A DNA stretch of 64,000 bases, from assembly GCA_023415305.1 (NCBI GenBank), contig JAEZKZ010000013.1, forward strand, positions 46,270-110,269, read 5' to 3'. The translations under genes were made by a program, and so were the position numbers. The notes beneath the pieces were generated by a model that worked only from the letters and a program-made list of their open reading frames with translations, searched no databases and was not told the origin of the DNA. Positions within the stretch are counted from its first letter, which is position 1, and each line of letters opens with the position of its first letter. Source of the stretch: Bacillota bacterium (lineage in GTDB: Bacteria > Bacillota > Clostridia > Acetivibrionales > DSM-1351). Of this stretch, positions 59,046 to 64,000 are shown in pieces.

Positions 59046-59558
59046 CTACTGCTTTGGATTAAGTATCATTATCATACTTTTGCCTTCAAGTTTGGGTTTC
59101 TTTTCAACCACTCCAACGTCTTTTACTGAATCAGCAAACTTATCAAGAATCTCATTGCCTATTGAGGTGTAATGCATTTCTCTTCCTCTGAACTTAACAG
59201 AAACCTTAACTTTGTCTCCATCCTTCAAGAACTTGTATGCGTTCTTAACCTTGAATTCAAAATCATGGTCTTCAATCGAAGGAGATACTCTGACTTCTTT
59301 TATGCTTATGATCTTTTGATTCTTTCTTGCTTCCTTCTCTTTTTTGGCAAGCTCGAACATGTATTTTCCATAATCCATTATCTTGCAAACAGGCGGTACA
59401 CCCTGCGGTGCAATTTTAACCAAATCAAGATTTTTAGAATTAGCAAGCTTCTGGGCTTCCTTAGTCGCCATGATACCAAGCATGGTACCGTCAGCATCGA
59501 TAAGTCTGACCTCTTTATCCCTGATTTCCTCATTGATCATTAATTCATTTTTGCTAAT
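59046..59558 (-). CDS. infC: Translation initiation factor IF-3, ATT start
   Basis: A 170-residue IF-3: SKNELMINEEIRDKEVRLID at the N-terminus, KIMDYGKYMFELAKKEKEAR in the middle, KVSVKFRGREM near 120 and the C-terminal KLEGKSMIMILNPKQ. The start is placed at the ATT codon 59558-59556: a perfect GGAGGT sits 7 bases upstream and the reading then matches known IF-3. A non-AUG start is the mechanism by which IF-3 controls its own level (as in E. coli and B. subtilis). An ATG-led frame to 59645 runs into the leader attenuator. Confidence 0.95.
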   Translation of the reverse strand: MSKNELMINEEIRDKEVRLIDADGTMLGIMATKEAQKLANSKNLDLVKIAPQGVPPVCKIMDYGKYMFELAKKEKEARKNQKIISIKEVRVSPSIEDHDFEFKVKNAYKFLKDGDKVKVSVKFRGREMHYTSIGNEILDKFADSVKDVGVVEKKPKLEGKSMIMILNPKQ

Positions 59559-59790
59559 AACTGACACCTCCGAATATAATAGGCAGAAGATTAACTTCAA
59601 GTACCTCAATAATAAAAAAACAATAAAAAAAGTGGATAGAAGCAAGTATCCACTAGTAATCTCAGTTAGTACACAAAAAGTATACTTAATAACCGATATT
59701 AACCCTGCAAATCAAAAGTTCACTGGGTGAGAAGTGGAAAACTTCTTCTTGTTTTGCATAAACATGATAACAGAAAATAATTTAATTGTC
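59559..59790 (-). promoter_or_regulatory. infC-rpmI-rplT leader with attenuator
   Basis: The leader has the block TTTTCCACTTCTCACCC near 59725-59741, as in L20-type leaders, followed by a terminator hairpin. GTGGATA/TATCCAC (59632-59638 with 59647-59653) is followed by T7 on the minus strand, before infC. This fits autoregulation by L20 through premature termination. The gap 59559-59910 contains only this leader and an AT-rich promoter area. Confidence 0.7.
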
Positions 59791-59910
59791 AAATTTATTT
59801 TAATCTCAATCTTTAATATTTTATATTTCAATATTAAGTACAATTAAAATACCATACTCTTTGAAACCAATTTTCTTATAGACGGGTTCTCCGGCAACTG
59901 CTTTAATACA

Positions 59911-60390
59911 TTACTTACGTTGATATACCAGAAACTTGTAGTCGTATGGGTTTTTTTCGTCCTTAGGTCCCGTTTCACTTGAAATAAGTTCCCACTGAGA
60001 ATAATCTATCTCCGGAAAATATGTGTCTGCTTCAAACACCTCATCTATTAAAGTTACATAAAGCTTATCCGCCCATGGAAGAAAGGCATTATACACTTCA
60101 GCACCACCTATTATAAAAGCTTCTGCGTCCAAGGTATATTCTCTAGCCTTTTCAATGGAATCAACTATAGTGCATCCCTCACACTTGAAAGCCTGGTTGC
60201 TGGTGATAATTATATTCTGCCTGCCCGGGAGGGGTTTTCCTATGGATTCAAAGGTTTTCCTCCCCATAATGACAGGCTTTCCCAGAGTTACCTTTTTAAA
60301 ATAGGCAAAATCCGCAGGCAGATACCATGGCATTCTGTTTCTGCAGCCCAGTGCATGGTCTTTCCCCATAGCCCAAATCATTGATATCAT
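59911..60390 (-). CDS. folA: Dihydrofolate reductase
   Basis: A 159-residue DHFR: MISMIWAMGKDHALGCRNRM, then MPWYLPADFAYFK (with Asp 27-type catalytic acid), VIMGRKTFESIG (NADPH-binding GRKT), AFIIGGAEVY (GG motif near 92-101). It regenerates tetrahydrofolate after thymidylate synthase. Its ATG overlaps the thyA stop by 4 bases. No trimethoprim-resistance change can be judged from sequence. Confidence 0.96.
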   Translation of the reverse strand: MISMIWAMGKDHALGCRNRMPWYLPADFAYFKKVTLGKPVIMGRKTFESIGKPLPGRQNIIITSNQAFKCEGCTIVDSIEKAREYTLDAEAFIIGGAEVYNAFLPWADKLYVTLIDEVFEADTYFPEIDYSQWELISSETGPKDEKNPYDYKFLVYQRK

Positions 60391-61181
60391 ACTGCTATTT
60401 CTCCCTTTATATGTGGATGCGGATCATATTCCGACAGTGTGAAATCCTCAAACCTGAAGTCAAACAAATTTTTGACTTCAGGATTTAAAGTCATCTTTGG
60501 CAACGCTCTGGGCTCCCTTGAAAGTTGAAGTTTTACCTGTTCAATATGATTATTATAAATATGTGCATCTCCCAAAGTGTGGACAAACTCTCCTGCCTTC
60601 AAGCCGCATGCCTGGGATACCATCATGGTAAAAAGGGCATAGGATGCAATGTTAAACGGCACTCCGATAAAAACATCCGCGCTCCTCTGGTACAACTGGC
60701 AGGACAAAATGCCGTTTGCCACGTAAAACTGAAAGAAGCAGTGGCATGGCGGCAGCGCCATTTTGTCTATTTCTCCCACATTCCAGGAGCAAACTATTAA
60801 TCTTCTGGAATCTGGGTTATTTTTTATTTGAGAAATTACGTCGCTTAACTGATCGATCTGCCTTCCGTCGGCAGTACCCCAGGATCTCCACTGATGTCCA
60901 TATACCGGACCCAATTCACCGTTTTCATCAGCCCACTCATCCCAGATGGAAACACCATTATCCTTAAGATATTTTATATTGGTTTCACCCTTTATAAACC
61001 AAAGAAGTTCATGCATTATTGACTTAAGGTGAAGCTTTTTTGTTGTGAGTAATGGAAAACCTTCCTGGAGGTTAAACCTCATCTGATAGCCAAAGGTGCT
61101 TATGGTCCCGGTTCCAGTTCTGTCTTCCTTCCTTATGCCGTTCTTTAAAATATGCTCACACAGTTCAAGATACTGTTTCAT
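60387..61181 (-). CDS. thyA: Thymidylate synthase
   Basis: A 264-residue ThyA, the same length as the E. coli enzyme, methylating dUMP with methylene-tetrahydrofolate. Seen: LRFNLQEGFPLLTTKKLH-like segment (MRFNLQEGFPLLTTKK) near 34-49, GPVYGHQWRSWG near 93, catalytic Cys in ALPPCHCFFQFYV near 146, and HTLGDAHIYNNHIEQ near 205. The start at 61181 has GGGGGGTTGG. thyA-folA are coupled. Confidence 0.98.
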   Translation of the reverse strand: MKQYLELCEHILKNGIRKEDRTGTGTISTFGYQMRFNLQEGFPLLTTKKLHLKSIMHELLWFIKGETNIKYLKDNGVSIWDEWADENGELGPVYGHQWRSWGTADGRQIDQLSDVISQIKNNPDSRRLIVCSWNVGEIDKMALPPCHCFFQFYVANGILSCQLYQRSADVFIGVPFNIASYALFTMMVSQACGLKAGEFVHTLGDAHIYNNHIEQVKLQLSREPRALPKMTLNPEVKNLFDFRFEDFTLSEYDPHPHIKGEIAV

Positions 61182-61301
61182 AAACCAACCCCCCATAAAT
61201 ATACTTTACCTGCTATTATTACCGATTGTTTATTCAATTTCAAATACCTGTCCTATTTATTATTCCACAACTGGCGACTAATGACAACAACGCTCTAAAA
61301 C

Positions 61302-61331
61302 AAAAAAGCCATTACAAAAAACCATAATGGC
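61302..61331 (-). terminator. Terminator after the GT2 gene
   Basis: GCCATTA (61308-61314) pairs with TAATGGC (61325-61331); on the minus strand T6 follows. Confidence 0.8.
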
Positions 61332-61406
61332 GAAGGGTACAGCTAAAATAATTTATTTCTATGCCTTATGCAAAAACAATCTTCATCAAAAGTCAGTAAA
61401 TGCAGG

Positions 61407-62363
61407 TTAGAATTCCTTCTTTTTCTGTTCCTCAAAGCCCATTAATTCTCCGATTATATAAAGGGGCCTTGCTTTTACCTCTTCGTAAATTCTTCCTACA
61501 TATTCACCCATAATACCTATTACTATCAGCATGACACCGTTTAAAAACAATGTAACCGCTATGGATGAGGCCCATCCAGATACAACATCATTTTTTACAA
61601 ATCTCTGTATAAGGACTACTACAAGATAGATAAAGCTGCATATCGATACAAGCATACCTATAAAGGTAGCAAGCTTCAAAGGCTTATATGAAAATGAAAA
61701 TATACCGTCACCGGCCAATTTCAGCATTTTCTTTAAAGGATATTTGGTTTCTCCTGCAAATCGCTTTTCTCTATGGTACTCAACGCTGGTTTGTTTGAAG
61801 CCGACCCAGCTGACCAACCCCCTTACGTACCTGGATCTCTCAGGAAGGCATTTCATTGCATCACAGACCTTTCTGTCTATAAGTCTGAAATCCCCTACGT
61901 CTACAGGCAGTTTAACATCGGTCATACTGTCAAGGAATCTGTAAAAAGTCTTTGCAGTAACCTTTTTAAAGAAGGTTTCTCCATCTCTGTGGAGCCTCTT
62001 TCCGTATACAACCTCATATCCTTCCTTCCACTTGTCCACCATTTCCAGAATAACCTCGGGAGGGTCCTGCAGATCCGCGTCAATTATGACAATAGCGTCT
62101 CCTTTTGCATAATCCATACCGGCTGTAATGGCAATCTGATGACCGAAATTCCTGGCAAAGTTAATGACACGTACTTCCGGATTCCTTGAAGCTATTTCTT
62201 TCAATTTGAAATAAGTATTATCCTTGCTTCCGTCATTAATAAAAATATACTCTACCTTCATAAAAAAATCTTTAAATACTGCAGATAACCGCCTGAAGGT
62301 TTCATCAATTACTTCCTGCTCATTATAGACAGGAACAACAATCGACAGCAATTTGTTTTCCAT
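61407..62363 (-). CDS. GT2 family bactoprenol-type glycosyltransferase
   Basis: A 318-residue glycosyltransferase of the GtrB/DPM1 type. GT2 domain: LSIVVPVYNEQEVIDETF near 6-23, INDGSKDNT, DADLQDPPEVI (DxD region, near 95-105), then RYVRGLVSWVGFKQ near 163. Two C-terminal membrane helices (about 232-258 and 268-292) and the tail VGRIYEEVKARP are typical. These enzymes load glucose or another sugar on undecaprenyl phosphate for export. The start at 62363 has GGGAGGAG. Single-gene unit; no partner flippase or GtrII is near. Confidence 0.9.
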   Translation of the reverse strand: MENKLLSIVVPVYNEQEVIDETFRRLSAVFKDFFMKVEYIFINDGSKDNTYFKLKEIASRNPEVRVINFARNFGHQIAITAGMDYAKGDAIVIIDADLQDPPEVILEMVDKWKEGYEVVYGKRLHRDGETFFKKVTAKTFYRFLDSMTDVKLPVDVGDFRLIDRKVCDAMKCLPERSRYVRGLVSWVGFKQTSVEYHREKRFAGETKYPLKKMLKLAGDGIFSFSYKPLKLATFIGMLVSICSFIYLVVVLIQRFVKNDVVSGWASSIAVTLFLNGVMLIVIGIMGEYVGRIYEEVKARPLYIIGELMGFEEQKKKEF

Positions 62364-62545
62364 AGCCTTCTCCTCCCAAATTAAGCCAACCCAAAGCACA
62401 AAAAATATTATAACATAGCTGATGAAGTGCCGCAAATATTATCAGTGTCATGTCCTACAGGCATTGATCATCATGAATAGCATGATATACCCACTAAAAA
62501 ATTATTGTCAATTTTAGTGATAACTATTACAGATTGATTAAATAA

Positions 62546-62597
62546 AAAGAAACCGGCCGGATAGAACGCAATAATTAATATGCTTTCCACCGGCCTG
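62546..62597 (-). terminator. Terminator after the broken substrate-binding protein gene
   Basis: CCGGCCGG (62553-62560) pairs with CCACCGGCC (62587-62595); on the minus strand TTTCTTTTTATTT follows. Confidence 0.8.
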
Positions 62598-62631
62598 TCC
62601 TAATGGTTTTTTAAGTTTTCAAATTCAGAAA

Positions 62632-63189
62632 CTATTTAGCCTCTTTATCTTTAGCAATGAATTCATCTGCCTTGGTCTTGAGGTTTTTCATTGTGTCTTC
62701 CAGGGACTGCTGTCCAAACATATATTTCTCAGACTCTTTAGCATATGTTTCATTAATTTGTGAACTTGCGGTTCCTATAATCTTTTCATTTGCCACTCCA
62801 TATCCCTCAGGATAACAGGCATTAAACAGATCTTCTGCAGTTACCTCACCTTTGAAATTCTTTGAAGTTGTTTCGAATACCTTAAGCATATCATCCTTTG
62901 TAATATCAACTCTTGCCGGTAAGCCGCCAGTGATAAGATATTCATTTTCACACATATAGGATATAACCTTAAAGGCTTCTTTTGGATGCGCAGCAGTTTT
63001 GCTTATTCCAAAGCCTCCACCGGCTAATAATACGTTTTTCGCACCTTCATTTGCCGGTGGTGCGCACACACCTATTTTCCAATCACGCGGATATTTAGTG
63101 TAGTCCGATGCTGTTGAAAGGAACCAGCTACCTATCATTTCCATACCAAATTTTCCACTCATGAAGGAATCAAATTGAAGTTTTTTTGC
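62632..63189 (-). pseudogene. ABC transporter solute-binding protein, 3' fragment
   Basis: The minus-strand reading from about 63175 down to the stop at 62632 is a clear C-terminal part of a family 1 extracellular solute-binding protein: FMSGKFGMEMIGSWFL, then VLLAGGGFGISKTAAHPKEA and GLPARVDITK. The N-terminal half, signal peptide and lipobox are missing. Upstream, in the opposite direction, is the tail of a sensor kinase gene, so the frame continuing to 63315 is antisense to that gene and is not real. The gene was broken by a rearrangement with its end near 63175-63200. It keeps its terminator. It was probably part of a sugar ABC transporter locus. Confidence 0.8.
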
Positions 63190-63191
63190 TT

Positions 63192-63344
63192 TCCTCCTCT
63201 GGTCAGGATTATGAAAAAAACAGCATCGGTTTAAGTAATGTTTATAGACGCTTAAAACTCTACTTTGGTGAAAAGTCCTCCTTCGAACTGATAAGTGAAG
63301 AAGGTTTGGGAACAACTGTAAAAATAAGGGTTCCTGTTATCTGA
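63192..63344 (+). pseudogene. YesM-type sensor histidine kinase, 3' fragment
   Basis: A plus-strand reading of 50 codons with no start: EKNSIGLSNVYRRLKLYFGE, then ELISEEGLGTTVKIRVPVI and stop. This is the end of the HATPase domain of YesM-family sensor kinases (GLSNV is the G2 box region, EEGLGTTVKIRVP the C-terminal strand). Everything upstream is lost at the junction with the solute-binding protein fragment. YesM kinases usually control sugar ABC transporters, which agrees with the broken neighbour. In an intact locus the kinase and the binding protein would not lie head to head with both 5' ends missing, so a deletion or inversion took place here. Confidence 0.8.
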
Positions 63345-63419
63345 TGCTAATAATCTTAGCCTGTTTAGCCGATAAATGGTTGATAAGCTTTTTACGTCTA
63401 AAATAATAGGAGTGATATT

Positions 63420-63836
63420 ATGGAGCTGCTTGAACTAATTTCTTATTTAAAGGAAACATCAGATTATATTGAATATTCCTTCTACAAAAACTCTTCAGAA
63501 ATCATGGGTGCCATTACACAAAAAGGTATTGATGAAGTTATTAATATCGTTTCATTAAAGGAGACAAGAAAAGGAGTTTATGAATGTCTTACCACCTGGG
63601 AAGTGGATAAAGACTTCAGCTTGACCAAAAATGTAATAATTGATATTTCTGGGGAAATGATTTATATAACTGAATCTTTAGTAAGCCAGGAAAGCAGTAT
63701 AATTAAGAGCGAAGCTACTACAGACAGTGATTTCGAGAGAGAGTACAGTGAAATATTAGCTCTTCTGAAAAGCAAACCCCTTAACAGGATTGAAAAGGAT
63801 CTTCTGACCAAGGTTGTAGCTGCATTTTATAAGTAA
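63420..63836 (+). CDS. Hypothetical protein, 138 residues
   Basis: A small acidic protein, MELLELISYLKETSDYIEYS at the start, with a beta-rich middle (VYECLTTWEVDKDFSLTKNV) and a helical C-terminus (NRIEKDLLTKVVAAFYK). The ATG follows AGGAGTGATATT. No signal, membrane segment or known motif. It follows the sensor kinase fragment on the same strand, 75 bases away. Function unknown. Confidence 0.65.
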   Translation: MELLELISYLKETSDYIEYSFYKNSSEIMGAITQKGIDEVINIVSLKETRKGVYECLTTWEVDKDFSLTKNVIIDISGEMIYITESLVSQESSIIKSEATTDSDFEREYSEILALLKSKPLNRIEKDLLTKVVAAFYK

Positions 63837-63962
63837 TACATCTAATTGAATAACGTTGAAACAGCTGCCGTTGGAGACGCTGTAAAAAATTTTGTGTATG
63901 GAACATAGGAAATACTCCTTTTTGGTTAAGAATTTAAGTATTAACCAGAGAGGAGATTTTTT

Positions 63963-64000
63963 ATGAGTGCTCTACCAAAAGAAGTGATTCAGGAAATAAT
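63963..64000 (+). CDS. Start of a gene cut by the right edge
   Basis: ATG at 63963 behind GAGAGGAGA, reading MSALPKEVIQEI before the window ends. A hairpin TGGTTAA/TTAACCA (near 63923-63946) lies just upstream. Too short to name. Confidence 0.5.
   Translation, partial: MSALPKEVIQEI

Noticed and set aside
63190..63315. N-terminal part of the solute-binding protein frame
   Set aside because: It is antisense to the kinase fragment, which has clear HATPase motifs; the apparent protein is a chimera of the rearrangement.

Overview
The window looks like a chromosomal stretch of a low-GC, spore-forming, anaerobic member of the Clostridia, most likely Ruminiclostridium or a close relative. Evidence: AT-rich intergenic DNA, strong GGAGG ribosome binding sites, a cwlJ-gerQ spore germination pair, a GerM-type lipoprotein, paired YcdB/YcdC proteins with SLH-like C-termini, a DUF4364 protein, an AgrD-type peptide, and clostridial gene order around ruvCAB-queH, gerM-rph-rdgB-yfcE and the radical SAM-rng-rplU-prp-rpmA-obgE-yhbY run. 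The genus is an inference from gene content only.

Layout. 1-6.4 kb: an SPFH/band 7 gene running off the left edge, a Crp/Fnr regulator divergent from a 4Fe-4S protein, mtnN, cwlJ-gerQ, a DUF6650-like gene, then a kinase-less polytopic membrane protein coupled to an AgrD-like autoinducer peptide. 6.4-11.8 kb: an operon of a TerB-N/TerB-C protein, a BrxD-like ATPase and an Lhr-like helicase, a probable stress or defence module. 11.8-15.3 kb: an ABC-2 exporter with a regulator carrying two MerR-type DNA-binding domains. 15.3-15.7 kb: an unexplained highly structured element, then tRNA-Arg and tRNA-Gly. 15.8-24.2 kb: yfcE, rdgB, rph, gerM, a cell wall amidase, queH and ruvBAC, all on the minus strand. 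24.6-27.3 kb: argGH. 27.5-30.4 kb: an ABC-F ribosome protection gene with a leader peptide and attenuator, and two small genes. 30.7-39.8 kb: envelope proteins (polysaccharide deacetylase, two YcdB/YcdC-SLH paralogues, a PP2C-LysM membrane fusion, DUF948-like and YtxH proteins). 40-44 kb: glgA, cobO, a 4Fe-4S protein, DUF4364. 44-52.8 kb: yhbY, obgE, rpmA, prp, rplU with its leader, a lipidated subclass B1 metallo-beta-lactamase, rng and two radical SAM genes. 53-64 kb: PucR regulator, tRNA-Pro, plsC, a PilZ protein, dinB, rplT-rpmI-infC, folA-thyA, a GT2 glycosyltransferase, and at the right edge a rearrangement scar joining two broken genes.

Three layers of non-coding structure stand out. 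(a) A MITE-like repeat with TTATAAC ends, three copies. (b) A stem-loop leader module placed just upstream of the ribosome binding site of ruvB, queH, a radical SAM gene and, in variant form, yhbY and glgA. (c) Single-copy structured elements: a three-way junction at 15.4 kb, an interlocked (pseudoknot-like) pairing at 53.3 kb and a promoter-terminator small RNA unit at 32.5 kb. The strongest candidates for undescribed biology are the AgrD-like/kinase-less membrane protein pair and the TerB-BrxD-Lhr operon.
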